Positions 35,085 to 46,296 of a DNA stretch of 64,000 nt are shown one piece after another. The notes beneath the pieces were generated by a model. It had not been told where the DNA came from, did not search any database, and saw only the letters and a program-made list of their open reading frames with translations. Position numbers and translations under genes: made by a program. Origin of the DNA: Syngnathus acus. Taxonomy: Eukaryota; Chordata; Actinopteri; Syngnathiformes; Syngnathidae. Each line of letters begins with the position of its first letter. Position 1 is the stretch's first letter. Where the stretch lies: positions 1,349,501 through 1,413,500 of the forward strand of contig NC_051103.1 of NCBI RefSeq assembly GCF_901709675.1, read 5' to 3'.

Positions 35085-36740
35085 TTATTCCAAACTTCAA
35101 CACTACAAAATTCGACTACAAATGCGTTTCAGACATTAACTGATACGTTTGGTTTTACGCAAGCCGTACAGGCAGCAACGCATAAGAATGGAAATACCTT
35201 AGATCTGATATTATCCCGAGGACTTGCAACCTCAAATATAGCAGTACTGCCATACACTAGTGTTCTGTCTGATCATTACTTAATAAAATTAGAAATTTTA
35301 GTTCCTTGTCAAAGACAAGAGAGCAATCAGAATTATAGGAGCCGTAATTTTAACTCCATGATTGCAACTGCGCTATCTGAGTTACTGTCGCCGGCAACCG
35401 CCATATTTCCCGCATACATCGGCTCTATTGATAATCTTACAAATGAATTCAATGCGACATTGTTAAATGCCATCGACTCTGTGGCGCCGCTACGTCTGAA
35501 AACTCGCCGTAGATTGCCTACTCCGTGGTTCACAGATGAAACACGTACGCTTAAGCAATTATGTAGAAAGCATGAGCGCAGATGGGGTTTAACCAAACTT
35601 GAGGTTTTCCATCAGGCATGGCAGGACAGCCTCCTGAAATATAAAGATGCGCTTATCTTAGCAAAAACTCGTTATTTTTCGCAAGTTATTAATCTCAATA
35701 AAAACAATCCTAAACACCTATTTGATACAGTGGCAAAGCTGACACTACGCCAGCCGACCCCCGATAGTTCCTTCCACTCAGCTGATGAGTTTATGAAATT
35801 TTTTGCTCAAAAGACTGAATCCATTAGGGACGAGATCAAGAATACCATTCCAATCGATCAGTCGAGACCGCCGTTTACCAGCGCTGATGATCATGTAATA
35901 ACCCTCTCAAATTTTAAAAGCGTGTCCCTTGAAAGGCTTACACAATTGGTTAGTGAGGCTAAACAAACAACATGTTTACTCGACCCTCTTCCAGCCAAAC
36001 TACTTAAAGAATGATTTCAAATTTTAGGACCGTCCGTCTTAAATATAATCAATCTGTCTGTCTCCTCTGGTATAGTGCCAACAGCCTTTAAAACGGCTAT
36101 CATTAAACCGTTACTTAAGCGACCAAATCTTGACCCGGACTGTCTCAGTAATTATAGGCCAGTTTCAAACCTCGAATTTATAGCAAAACTTCTTGAAAAA
36201 GTAGTAGCGCAGCAGCTTATTGATTACATGGTCGCCAATAATCGATATGACTCTTTTCAGTCTGGTTTTAGAGCTAATCATTCCACTGAGACAGCACTTG
36301 CTAAAGTGTCTAACGATCTTCTCATAGCTATGGATTCAAACACTTCATCTGTATTGTTACTACTCGATCTTAGTGCTGCCTTCGACACTGTAGACTTCGA
36401 TATTTTATCAGGGCGTCTTAAAAGTTGTGTTGTTATTTCAGGGTCAGCACTAGGCTGGTTCCATTCCTATCTATCAGACAGGACGCACCGAGTGGTCCAT
36501 GGCAATACGTCCTCTGAGCTCTATAATGTTACGTGTGATGTCCCACAAGGATCGGTACTCGGACCAATTCTATTTAATATTTATATGATTCCGCTTGGGG
36601 ACATAATACGTAAATATAATATTAGTTTTCAATGCTACGTGGATGACACCTAATTATATATGCCGTTATCGATGAAAGGTTCCGCGGGATTGTTGTAATC
36701 TTGAGGCGTGCCTTGCGGAGATCAAGCAATGGATGTCTCT
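35085..36740 (+). pseudogene. L2/CR1-type LINE, endonuclease C-terminus and RT
   Basis: The frame opens with the end of an endonuclease (NTLDLILSRG, VLSDHYLIKLE). The linker and RT follow, with SNYRPVSNLEFIAKLLEKVV, LLLDLSAAFDTVD, CDVPQGSVLGPILFNIYM and YVDDT. TGA at 36012-36014 and TAA at 36651-36653 (right after YVDDT) interrupt it. YVDD departs from the usual YADD. The rest of the RT is missing, and the 3' tail motif AAAGTCAGCTTTATTGTCAA follows at about 36763. It is 5'-truncated and internally deleted, and not active. Confidence 0.8.
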
Positions 36741-36762
36741 CAACTTCCTTCGTCTTATTAAA

Positions 36763-37028
36763 GTCAGCTTTATTGTCAATCCCTTCATATGTCAAGACAC
36801 ACAAAGAAACCGAAATTCCGTTTCCTCCATCCCACGGTGACGAGACATACAAGCAGACGACACAAAATAAAAACAAGAAGGCACAAACAATAAATAATAA
36901 ATAAAAAATAACAAATAAATAAAATGAGCGATGAATAAATAATAAACCAATAACCCAATAAATAAGAGGAGCAAAACTGAGCCAGTGTGCATACAGCAGA
37001 CAGTAAGCATAGCGCAAAGAACAGGACG
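36763..37028 (+). repeat. LINE 3' tail segment
   Basis: AAAGTCAGCTTTATTGTCAA, then CATATGTCAAGACACACAAA and a CCCACGGTG word. The same tail occurs at 56870-56980 behind another L2-like fragment, so it marks a shared LINE 3' end. AT-rich sequence follows to 37020. Confidence 0.6.
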
Positions 37029-38372
37029 CTACGCAGAAAGGGGGAGCGAGTTCAGGATCCTAACAGCCTGGAGTATGAAGCTGTTGGAGAGTCTGGTGGT
37101 GCGGGAGCGCAGGCTCCTGTACCGCCTCCCAGAGGGCAGAAGATCAAACAAAGAGTGAGCGGGGTGACTCACATCACTCACAATCTTGGTCGCCTTGCGG
37201 GTGAGATGGGAGGTGTAAATGTCCTTCAAGGAGGGGAGAGAAGCACCAATAGTCTTACCAGCCGTTTTCACTATGCGCTGCAGGGCCTTCAAGTCGTAGT
37301 CAGTGCAGCTGCCACCCCAAACAGCAATACAGCTGGAGAGGACGCTCTCAATGGTGCCGCGGTAAAATGTAGTCATGACGGCCGGAGGAGCGCCCGCTCG
37401 CCTGAGTTTCCGAAGGAAGTACAGGCGGCGCTGGGCCTTCTTCGCCAGTGATGCGGTGTTGGTGGACCAGGAGAGATCCTCACTGATGTGCACCCCCAGG
37501 AACCTGGCGCTGCTCACTCTCTCCACCACAGCACCGTCGATGGTCAGCGGCAGGTGTTGGGCGTGACCCTTCCGGAAGTCAACAACAATCTCCTTGGTCT
37601 TGTCGACGTTCAGCAGGAGGTTGTTGTCCCTGCACCACGTGGTCAGAAGGTCAACCTCCAGCCTGTATTGAGTCTCGTCTCCCTTGGTGATGAGACCCAC
37701 CAGAGTCGTGTCGTCAGCAAACTTCACTATGCGGTTGTCGCTGTAGGTGGCAGTGCAGTCATGCGTCAGGAGGGTGAAGAGCAGCGGACTGAGCACGCAG
37801 CCTTGGGGGGCCCCTGTGCTCAGCGTGATGCTGGCGGAGATTTTGTCGCCAACACGCACCACCTGTGGCCTCTGACAGAGGAAGTCCAGTAGCCAGTTGC
37901 AGAGGCAGGTACTGAGGCCCAGCTTGTCAAGTTTGCTGATGAGACGTTGTGGCACAATGGTGTTGAAGGCAGAACTGAAGTCCACAAACAGCAACCTCAC
38001 ACACGAGTCCCTCCCCTCCAGGTGGGTGAGGGCCGAGTGGAGGGCAGAGCAGATGGCATCCTCAGAGGACCGTTTGGCTCGGTACGCAAACTGGAAGGGG
38101 TCAATGGTGGGGGGGAGAACGGATCGGATGTGCTCCATGACAAGCCGCTCAAAGCACTTCATGATGATGGGCGTAAGTGCCACGGGGCGGTAGTCATTGA
38201 AGCAGGACGGAGCAGGTTTCTTCGGCACAGGTACGATGGTGGCAGCTTTGAAACACGACGGGACGATGGCCTGCTGCAGGGAAGTGTTAAAGATGTCCGT
38301 GAAGACACCCGTCAGCTCACCAGCGCAGTCCTTCAGCGCTCGACCCGGGATGTTGTCCGGTTGTGTATAGGT
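37029..38372 (-). pseudogene. Rex1/CR1-like LINE RT, 5'-truncated
   Basis: A continuous frame (449 codons) from [16 protein letters not shown] through [61 protein letters not shown] and a long C-terminal region ending LNSLPLSA. The endonuclease half is missing because the copy begins at an LTR boundary. The RT core is intact, including ADD. The sequence PDNIPGR continues upstream in intact relatives (see 61424-64000), so the first M is artificial. Confidence 0.82.
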
Positions 38373-38714
38373 TGTCATAGTTTCTGTGTGTCTGTGTGCT
38401 CGACCCTCCCTTCCTGTGTGCCCTTGATTAGTGGAATCACACGCACCTGCCTCTCGTTACCTGTGTTGTATTTAAGTTCTGTTTGCGTGTCACTCGCCGT
38501 CGGAGCATTGCATGTGTTGTGCGGACAATGCACGTGTCACTGTCATGAGGTTGTTTGGTTCCTGTCTTTTGTTTCACGTCTTTGGCGGTCAGTCCTTTTG
38601 GTTTTGTTGTTTAGACACGTTAGTCTGCCGGGTCTGTCCTTTGAGTTTGCTACATTAAACCCTGGTCCAAGCTGCATTTGGTCGTCCTCGCTCCATTCCT
38701 CTCCGTTCGTGACA
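38373..38714 (+). mobile_element. Solo LTR, Gypsy-like
   Basis: Begins TGTCATAG and ends CGTGACA (TG...CA, with inverted TGTCA ends). It contains a TATTTAAG promoter-like box at about 38468 and an ATTAAA signal near 38653. No primer-binding site follows and no matching 4-5 bp flanks are visible, so it could be a truncated copy. It lies exactly between two LINE copies. Confidence 0.55.
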
Positions 38715-38892
38715 AAAACTCCAGCTAGGGGAAATGAGAAACCTTGAGAAGAGACCACAGATGGGAAGGTCCCTCTTCCAGGATGACCAGGCTGCAATGG
38801 ATGCAGAGAGGACACATAGTACAAACAGTGTAGACAAATTCAAAAAAGGTGTGGAGAGCAGGATGTTATTGCACAGTAATGACTCTGAGACT

Positions 38893-40693
38893 CTAAGAGT
38901 GGTGTGAGTTCATCAGAGCAACAGCCCGGGGGAAGAAGCTGTCTCTGTGTCTGCTGGTTTTGGCGTACCGAGCTCTGTAATGCCGTCCGGAGGGGAGTAG
39001 TTCAAACAGACTGCAACCTGGGTGAGAAGGGTCTGTAGAGATGTTCCTTGCACGTTTCCTGGTCCTGGACAGGTACAAGTCTTGGATAGATGGGAGGTTG
39101 ATTTCAATGATCTTTTCTGCAGTCCTGATTGTCCGTTGCAGTCTGTGCTTGTCTTGTTTGGAGGCCGATCCAAACCAGACAGTGATGGAGGTGCAGAGGA
39201 CAGACTGGATGATGGCAGTGTAGAAGGTCTTCAGAAGCTCTCGCGGCAGGTTGAACTTCTTGAGCTGTCTCAGGAAGTACAGCCTCTGCTGGGCCTTCTT
39301 CCGGACAGAGTCTATGTGGCCGGTCCATTTCAGATCCCGAGAGATTGTGGTTCCCAGGAACTTGAAGGTGTCTGTGGAGAGAATAGTATTACTGCGGATA
39401 GTGAGGGGTAAAAGTGGTGAAGGGTCTCGCCTGAAATCCACTGTCATCTCCACGGTCTTGAGCGGGTTCAGCTCCAGATGGTTTTGGCTGCACCAGTGGA
39501 CCAGCCGCTCCACCTCCTGTCTGTACGCAGTCTCATCACCGTCCTGGATCATTCCGATGAGAGTGGTGTCGTCTGCATACTTCAGGAGCTTCACAGGAGA
39601 GTCACCTGAGGAGAAATCATTGGTGTAGAGAGAGAAGAGCAGTGGGGAGAGGACGCACCCCTGAGGGGCTCCAGTATTGGTGGTCCGGGTGTCAGATGTG
39701 ATGCCCCCCAGCCTCACACGCTGTCTCCTGTTGGTCAGGAAGCTGGTGATCCACTGACAGGTGGAGGCAGGCACCGCAAGCTGGATGAGCTTCTGTTGGA
39801 GGATGTCAGGAGCGATGGTGTTGAACGCCGAGCTGAAGTCCACGAACAGGATCCTGGCGTACGTTCCTGGGGTGTCCAGGTGGTGCAGGATGTAGTGCAG
39901 TCCCATGTTGACCGCATCATCCACTGACCTGTTTGCCCGGTAGGCAAACTGGAGGGGGTCAAGCAGGGGGCCCATGACCTCCTTCAGGTGGTTCAGCACT
40001 AACCTCTCGAAAGATTTCATGACCACAGATGTCAGTGCGACAGGTCTGTAGTCATTCAAACCTGTGATGGCGGGCTTCTTGGCCACTGGAACGATGGTGG
40101 AGCTCTTGAAGCACGAGGGCACCTCACACAGCTCCAGAGAACGGTTGAAGATCCGTGCAAAGGTGGGCGCCAGCTGCTCAGCGCAGACTTTCAAGCAGGA
40201 AGGTGACACGCCGTCTGGGCCCGGTGCCTTCCTGGTCTTTTGTCTCCGGAACATCTGGCGCACTTCCTCCTCGCGGATCTGGAGTGCGGGCGCGGCCTCT
40301 GCAAGAGAGAGAGTGGGTGACAACGATGATAGAGGTGTGGACAGGGCCGTTGTGGGGAGAGGTGAGTATGTAGATTGTGCTGCAGGAAGTCCCGTTTTGT
40401 GGGAGAACCGATCAAACCTGCAGTAGAACTCGTTTAGCTGGTTAGCAAGCCTTGGGCTCTCCACAGGACGGGGGGTTCGTTTCTTGTAGCCCGTGATGCT
40501 CTGCAGACCTTTCCACACTGTTGAGGGATCAGGATTGGCAGAGAGGTGTCTCTTCAGGTTCTCCCCGTAACACCTCCTGGCTTTCCTGACCTCTCGGTTC
40601 AGTGTGTTTCTGGTCTGCCTGAACAGGTTGCGGTCGCCGCTCCTGTAGGCCTCCTCCTTGACTTTGCGCAGCCTCCTGAGGTTCGGTGTAAAC
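38893..40693 (-). pseudogene. LINE ORF2, RT half
   Basis: Follows WFTP with NLRRLRKVKEEAYRSGDRN, then [75 protein letters not shown] and VRKKAQQRLYFLRQL, and ends NSHHS. It is open throughout, with all RT motifs including ADD. It is separated from its endonuclease by the hAT insert. Confidence 0.85.
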
Positions 40694-40988
40694 CAGTGCT
40701 TCTCAAATAGTGGGGCGCCCCAAGGGGGGCGCGGTGCAATACCTGGGGGGGCGCGTGTGACCCTGGGGAACAGGCTTTTTTTTTGGCAGTACTAGAATAA
40801 AGTGTAATTGCGCATTTACTACAATAGGCGGCAGTGGCGCTCTCATTGTTACTTCTGTCACGTTTGCGACAGTGCAACATTTTACGACTTACAAGACAAC
40901 AGGTTTGCCTTGGTTAGCAGTGTTGAGTCAACAGAAAGCTCCGACTGCGTCCTGTCTATAGCCTCCGTTATTCAACATAACCACCAAC

Positions 40989-42827
40989 ATGAAAACGTTT
41001 TTAACAGGGATGAAAAGAAAAGCGGAGAGAAACAAAGATAATGAAACAAAAGAAAGTCAGCCGAAAGCTAAGACGAGGAAATACGACGAAGCGTATTTAG
41101 CGCTTGGCTTCACTGTGAGTACAGTTGGAGAAGAGGAAAGACCGATGTGTCTGCTGTGTCTAAAAATGCTCGCAGCGGACAGCATGAAGCCAAATAAATT
41201 GGCGCGTCACTTAAATACGTTACACCCCGATCACGCCGATAAGCCACTTGAGTTTTTTCAGCGAAAACGTGCTGAATATGGCCAACAGTCATCCCGTTTT
41301 GTGAAGGCTACTTCAGTAAACCATCGAGCGCTGTTAGCATCATATAAGGTGGCGTACCAAATCGCGCAGTGCAAAAAGCCCCACACCATAGCAGAGGAGC
41401 TAATACTGCCTGCAGCATTAGACATGGTCTCTGTCATGCTGGACGACGCCAGTGCAGCAAAACTAAAAACTATCCCTCTGTCCAATGACACTGTCGCCAG
41501 ACGTATAGATGACATCGCTAACGATCTTCAAGAACAGCTGGTAGATAAACTCAAAGACAAACGTTTTGCCTTACAGTTTGATGAAGCAACTGACAGCAAC
41601 AAAGACTGTCTGTTTATTGCTTATGTACGTTTTGACTTGTCAAACTCCCTGTGTGAGGATCTACTTCTTTGTAAATATGTCCGAGACAGAGCCACAGCTG
41701 AAGAGCTCTTCAAAATTCTGGACTCCTTTTTGACTGAGAATGGGCTAAAGTGGGAGAACTGCATTGGTGTTTGCAGTGATGGTGCACAAACCATGGCAGG
41801 GAAGAGAAAAGGACTTCGGGCACTCATCAAGACAGCCTCACCTCATGCTGAGTGGACACACTGTATTATACACAGAGAAGCACTTGCAACCAGGCAACTT
41901 TCCCCTGAATTAAGTGAGGTTATGACTGACATCATAGGTGTAGTCAATTTTATAAAGACCAGACCACTAAAAACAAGAGTCTTCTCTGCCATCTGTGAGG
42001 AGATGGGAGCTGAACATCAAGCTGTGCTCTATCACAGTGAAGCAAGGTGGTTGTCACGAGGAAAAGTCTTGTCCCGAGTTTTTGAGCTCAGAGAGCAAAT
42101 AAGAGTGTTTTTGGAGCAGGAGCACAAGTATGAAGTGGCAGAAAAATTTTGTGATGAGAAGTTCCTGGGAAAACTGGCCTACCTGAGTGACATATTTGAA
42201 AAGCTAAATGAACTGAATCTGCAGCTTCAGGGGAAAGATAAACACCTCCCTCAGGTCACAGACAAGATTAGCTCTTTCACCCGAAAGCTTGCAATGTGGG
42301 GCAGGCAACTTGATGAAGGAAACACCGATTCATTTCAGAACCTGCATGAATTTGTGGACACCAATGACTATGATGCTACCTCAGTGATTCCACACATTAA
42401 GCAGCACATTTCTTCACTGATGGGATTCTTTAAAAAGTACTTCCCTGAAAACAGTTCCCAGTATGACTGGGTGAGAGACCCTTTCAGTGCACCAGCTCCA
42501 ACTGGTTTCAGCTCTGCAGAAGAGGAGCAGTTCATTGACATGACGTCTGACTCCACATTGAGACTGAGGTTTACATCACAGACACTCAGTGCATTCTGGC
42601 TGAGTGTAGAGAGGCAGTATCCACTCTTAGGGGAGAAAGCTATGAGCATTCTGCTTCCTTTTGCAACATCTTACCTTTGTGAGATTGGCTTCTCTGCTGT
42701 TGCTGCACTGAAGACCAAGTACAGGTCCCAGCTAAACATTGAGCAGGAGCTGAGAGTTGCACTATCATGCTTCGAACCTCGCTTCGAAAAGCTGTGCACT
42801 GCAAAACGTGCTCATTGTAGCCATTAA
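40989..42827 (+). CDS. hAT transposase (ZBED5/SCAND3-like group)
   Basis: 612 residues, no stops. A BED-type zinc finger lies at about 53-80 (CLLC...HLNTLHP). The catalytic RNase H-like fold has FDEATDSN (Asp near 198), VCSDGAQTM (Asp near 264), the conserved WTHCIIHREAL and ARWLSRGKVLSRV, and a C-terminal dimerisation block with the Glu in YLCEIGFSAV (near 565), followed by KTKYRSQLN. It cuts and pastes DNA with 8 bp target duplications. The first M is 295 bp inside the left end, and MKRKAERN starts the basic region. Confidence 0.9.
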   Translation: MKTFLTGMKRKAERNKDNETKESQPKAKTRKYDEAYLALGFTVSTVGEEERPMCLLCLKMLAADSMKPNKLARHLNTLHPDHADKPLEFFQRKRAEYGQQSSRFVKATSVNHRALLASYKVAYQIAQCKKPHTIAEELILPAALDMVSVMLDDASAAKLKTIPLSNDTVARRIDDIANDLQEQLVDKLKDKRFALQFDEATDSNKDCLFIAYVRFDLSNSLCEDLLLCKYVRDRATAEELFKILDSFLTENGLKWENCIGVCSDGAQTMAGKRKGLRALIKTASPHAEWTHCIIHREALATRQLSPELSEVMTDIIGVVNFIKTRPLKTRVFSAICEEMGAEHQAVLYHSEARWLSRGKVLSRVFELREQIRVFLEQEHKYEVAEKFCDEKFLGKLAYLSDIFEKLNELNLQLQGKDKHLPQVTDKISSFTRKLAMWGRQLDEGNTDSFQNLHEFVDTNDYDATSVIPHIKQHISSLMGFFKKYFPENSSQYDWVRDPFSAPAPTGFSSAEEEQFIDMTSDSTLRLRFTSQTLSAFWLSVERQYPLLGEKAMSILLPFATSYLCEIGFSAVAALKTKYRSQLNIEQELRVALSCFEPRFEKLCTAKRAHCSH

Positions 42828-43319
42828 ACCTGACTTCCTCCTCATTTTGATGAAAAAAAGAAAGAAAAAAAGAGCACAAATTGTTTAATTCACCTTGTTT
42901 TGTAGGTTCAAGTGTTTTATATATTGTGCTCCTGAGTTAATGTTGCTGAACTGAATATAAATAAGTTATTATTTTTTTAGTTTTTGTAGTTTATTAGTTA
43001 TTATAATTATTAAATATTATTTATTGATTTGATTTAATTTTGCAATGGTGCAATTAGTTGGTCAAACATGTTTACAGTTTAAACAAGGATTTATTTATTC
43101 TTAATTTCAGGCATTGATGCACTTAAAATCTTTTCTGTTGCAGACTTAAAACACGATTTGATAAAGTTATTCTTTGTAAGTTTGACCATATGTCTTTCTT
43201 TTTTTCTTTAATGTTAATAAGGATAAAATGTTATGCAGAGATGGATAGTCACGGTGGGGGGCGCGAATAGTTTTCTTCTTGCTAGGGGGGGCGTAACAGA
43301 AAATAATTGAGAAGCACTG
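42828..43319 (+). other. hAT 3' noncoding end
   Basis: AT-rich sequence holding possible poly(A) signals for the transposase, and the right terminal inverted repeat. No other gene is present. Confidence 0.6.
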
Positions 43320-44577
43320 GTGTAAACCAAGGTTTGTCGTTGTACGTGCAGAAGGTCTTAGTCTGCACACACAGATCCTCACAAAAACTGATGTGACTGT
43401 CAGTGAGTTCATGCAAGTCTGAAGTTGCAGCTTCGAAAACTCCCCAATCGGTGCAGTCAAAGCAGGCTTGGAGGTCCTGCCTTGACTCCACTGTCCACTT
43501 CCTCACAGTCCTCACCACAGGCTTAGAAGTTTTTAGTTTCTGCCTGTAGGCCGGGATCAGATGAACTAGACAGTGGTCCGAGAGTCCTAAAGCTGCACGA
43601 GCCGCAGAGTGGTATGCATCCTTGATCACGGTGTAGCAGTGGTCCAGAGTCTGTGCCCCTCTGGTGGGACACTTTACGTGCTGTCTGTATCTGGGGAGTT
43701 CGTGTGCGAGGTTCGCCCTGTTGAGATCACCCAGAACAATGATTAATGAATTTGGTAGAAGTTTATCCATGTCTGTTACCTGGTCAGCGAGCATCTGCGT
43801 GGCTTCACTCGCCCGTGCGTGTGGTGGAATGTAAACAGCCGCCATGACGACCGAGGAGAACTCCCGTGGTGAATAGAACGGCCGGCAGTTTATGAAAAGT
43901 GTTTCTAGGAGAGGGCTGCAAAACTCTTTCAACACCGTGACATCAGGACACCAACGTTCATTAATGTAGAAACAGAGACCACCTCCCTTTGATTTTCCGG
44001 AGAGCTCCGCGCTGCGATCTGCCCGCGTTAGCCGAAACCCCGCTAGCTCCACGGCGTGGTGGGGGGTTCGTTCGCTGAGCCACGTTTCCACAAAGCACAG
44101 CGCGGCGGATCTGCTGAAGTCCGTGTTCCTTGAAGTGAGGAGCAGCAGTTCGTCCATCTTGTTCGCCAGGGAGCGGACATTCGCCAGATGAATTGACGGT
44201 AGGGCAGAACGGAACCCTCTCTGCCTCAGCCTTACGAGTGCTCCGGCTCTTTTCCGCGCCGCCGTCGTCGCGCTAGCTTGTACAGCACCGCCGCTCCGGC
44301 TAGAATCTCCGACAAACAGTCTCAATCGGAGAGAACAGGAGAGAAAATACCAGAAGAAGACTGTCCGATGTTTAACAGCGCTTCTCTGGTAAAAGTGATC
44401 CGGGATGGACAGCAGAGGACACAGAAAACACACAAAATAAGACAAAGAAACAGAGAGCGACTCACCGTGGCTGCCATCCGCGGCGCCATCATATGACAAG
44501 GTGGTGTTCATGCACTTCTGCATGAGTTCCGCTCTATTCTTCTGGCCCAACTCTTTCGGCGCAGCCGTTAGGTACAT
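43320..44577 (-). pseudogene. LINE ORF2, apurinic-type endonuclease half
   Basis: Motifs: LANVRSLANKMDELLLL, CFVETWLSE, GLCFYINERW, VYIPPHARA, IVLGDLNRANL and ALGLSDHCLVHLIP. These are the EEP catalytic set, with E, D/N and the SDH triad kept. The first roughly 100 residues have no recognisable domain. The frame runs to WFTP at the hAT border. Confidence 0.85.
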
Positions 44578-44729
44578 ATGATGACCATGGAAAGTTCTTT
44601 GCGGATTATCAATCTTTGCCTTTCATGTTCATCGGGACTACCCTTTTAATAGGTACCTACACTGTGTATTTGGATAGAGACTGCTGAAAGGGGACACATA
44701 TAGTAATATGGAGCAAGTTAACAAATAAA

Positions 44730-44919
44730 AACTACAGTTAACTTGACTTGGACTTGACTTGACCTATTTAAGGACTTGACTTGGACTTGACTTGACCTAT
44801 TTAAGGACTTGACTTGACTTGCCCAAGAAAAAAATGACTTGGGACTTACTTGAGACTTGAAGGTTAAGACTTGAGACTTACTTGAGACTTGCACATGTGT
44901 GACTTGGTCCCATCTCTGG
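44730..44919. mobile_element. hAT-like non-autonomous element end, GACTTG-rich
   Basis: Made of GACTTGGACTTGACTTGACC repeats and ending GTCCCATCTCTGG. Its complement, CCAGAGATGGGAC, is a typical hAT-type end in fish. Only one terminus is clear. It directly abuts a Helentron fragment. Confidence 0.45.
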
Positions 44920-45186
44920 ACATTTGTGTTGTTTCGGACCTGACGTTATAGTCCGGGACATTTTCCTCCACGGTGTCATTTGGGTCCTCTCTTGCATTGA
45001 TTTCCTCAACGCATTCGAGTCTTTGCAACTCACTCTCGGGAGCCAGGTGGCACCATTCGTTTATGACGAGCCCACTGTCCTCCACCTCTTGGATGGCATT
45101 GTCAATGTCTCGACTGTGTTTCTCATACCTTTCTCTGTTCCTTTTGACAATTTTGCACACACGCTCCACAGAGTCGTTATATGGTA
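44920..45186 (-). pseudogene. Helentron helicase fragment
   Basis: About 95 percent like 28298-28564 ([11 protein letters not shown]-type to DYNVRS region). It includes [20 protein letters not shown] and [15 protein letters not shown]. It has no start or motor motifs and is cut at both sides. It lies within the intron before the penultimate dhcr24 exon. Confidence 0.8.
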
Positions 45187-45363
45187 AAGGAGGTATTTCT
45201 CTTTAAAGATACAAATACTCTTCTTAATATTAGGACATCCAGGTAGAGAAGACATTTTGACTTTCGCCAAAATGCTGTGACAGATAGATGGACAAAAGAT
45301 TTTGGATTATGCGAGCCACCTCTCGACACGGCCCTTCGAACAAAATGTTTTTTCTGTGTTCAG

Positions 45364-45829
45364 GTTTACCCTCTCTGGCTCTGCCCGTTCCTCCTACCAC
45401 CCGGCAGGGGCATGGTCCACCCCAAAAGTGACGAGGAGGAACTGTACGTGGACATCGGTGCCTACGGTGAGCCCAAAGTCAAACACTTTGAGGCAACGGC
45501 ATCTACGAGGCGGCTGGAGAAGTTTGTTCGAGACGTCCACGGGTACGTCGCTCAAGATTTTGTATTTCTGCTGTAAAGTTTAACCACGCAAATATTTCAA
45601 ATTCCTTTGACGACATTTGCTTTCTAGCTTAATGACTCAGAGATGTTTTCTAAGGTTCTTGTGTTGACTTTGCAGGTTCCAGATGGTGTACGCCGACGTC
45701 TACATGGACCGCGACGAGTTCTGGGAGATGTTTGACGGGCAGCTGTATCAGAAATTCAGAGAGGAGCTCGGCTGCAAGGACGCTCTCCCCGAAGTTTACA
45801 ACAAAATTTGTAAAGCCGCCAGACACTAA
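45364..45829 (+). CDS. dhcr24: dhcr24 (24-dehydrocholesterol reductase), last two coding exons
   Basis: The penultimate exon is 45364-45542 (acceptor TTTTTTCTGTGTTCAG, donor GG then GTACGT), with [33 protein letters not shown] and [12 protein letters not shown]. The last exon is 45676-45829 (acceptor TTTGCAG), with [20 protein letters not shown] and KICKAARH followed by TAA. The junction splits a Gly codon. This is the conserved C terminus of the FAD-dependent ER enzyme that reduces the delta-24 bond in cholesterol synthesis. The known vertebrate gene has upstream exons, but I could not find them in this window, so the preceding intron must be long or the upstream exons lie further left. Confidence 0.93.
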
Positions 45830-45981
45830 TCTTCTGCGGCCGCAGGTTGGGATCGTGTCCCCATCAAATGTGACATATGTTGATCATCTACCGTCAAGTC
45901 GCAACGTGCCTGCGTGTTAAAAAAAGTTTGACAAACATTTTTTGAAAATAGACAACAAGGTCATTTTTATAACACAAGTGT

Positions 45982-45994
45982 TTTAATCAATAAA
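45982..45994. terminator. Facing poly(A) signals of dhcr24 and the HMG gene
   Basis: The plus strand has AATAAA at 45989-45994, about 160 bp after the dhcr24 stop. The minus strand has ATTAAA at 45982-45987, about 310 bp after the stop of the convergent HMG-box gene. The second assignment is inference. Confidence 0.5.
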
Positions 45995-46296
45995 AATTTA
46001 AAATGTACAGTTCGCATTTCGTATCTTAAAATCAAGTGCATTTGTGTTTAAGGGAAATTTACACCGAATAAAATTCATTTTAAAAATAGATAAAACAGAT
46101 AAAACAACTTTTGTAAAGCAATGGTAAATTGCAATTGTAAAATATTAAGAATAAAGTTAGACCAATCGGTCATTAAAAGAGTTAAAAGGAAACAGTTAAT
46201 AGATTATAAATAGAAGCAGATAAAAAGAAGAAATCTATCATGTATATCAAAACATTCGTAAAAAGAATCAATTCATTGTGTCTCTGTTTCCATGCC

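Larger units (their letters stand above)
40694..43319 (+). mobile_element. Complete hAT transposon
   Basis: 2,626 bp. Left end CAGTGCTTCTCAA; the right end is its complement, TTGAGAAGCACTG. An 8 bp direct repeat GTGTAAAC flanks it (40686-40693 and 43320-43327), which is the hAT signature. Both subterminal regions carry GGGGGGGCG-rich stretches. It encodes one open transposase. The clean ends, perfect duplication and open frame suggest a recent insertion. Confidence 0.93.
38740..44577 (-). mobile_element. Long LINE (Rex1/CR1-like) split by a hAT transposon
   Basis: The endonuclease half is at 44577-43320 and the RT half at 40693-38893. Between them sits a complete hAT element (40694-43319). 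The two halves meet in frame at WFTP, and the 8 bp GTGTAAAC is present on both sides. Without the insert the frame spans about 1,020 codons with no stop, so this LINE may have been intact when hit. The 3' UTR runs on to about 38740. Confidence 0.85.

Noticed and set aside
37375-38747. Plus-strand frames opposite the LINE at 37029-38372
   Set aside because: They are antisense shadows with no domain; the minus strand carries the RT motifs.
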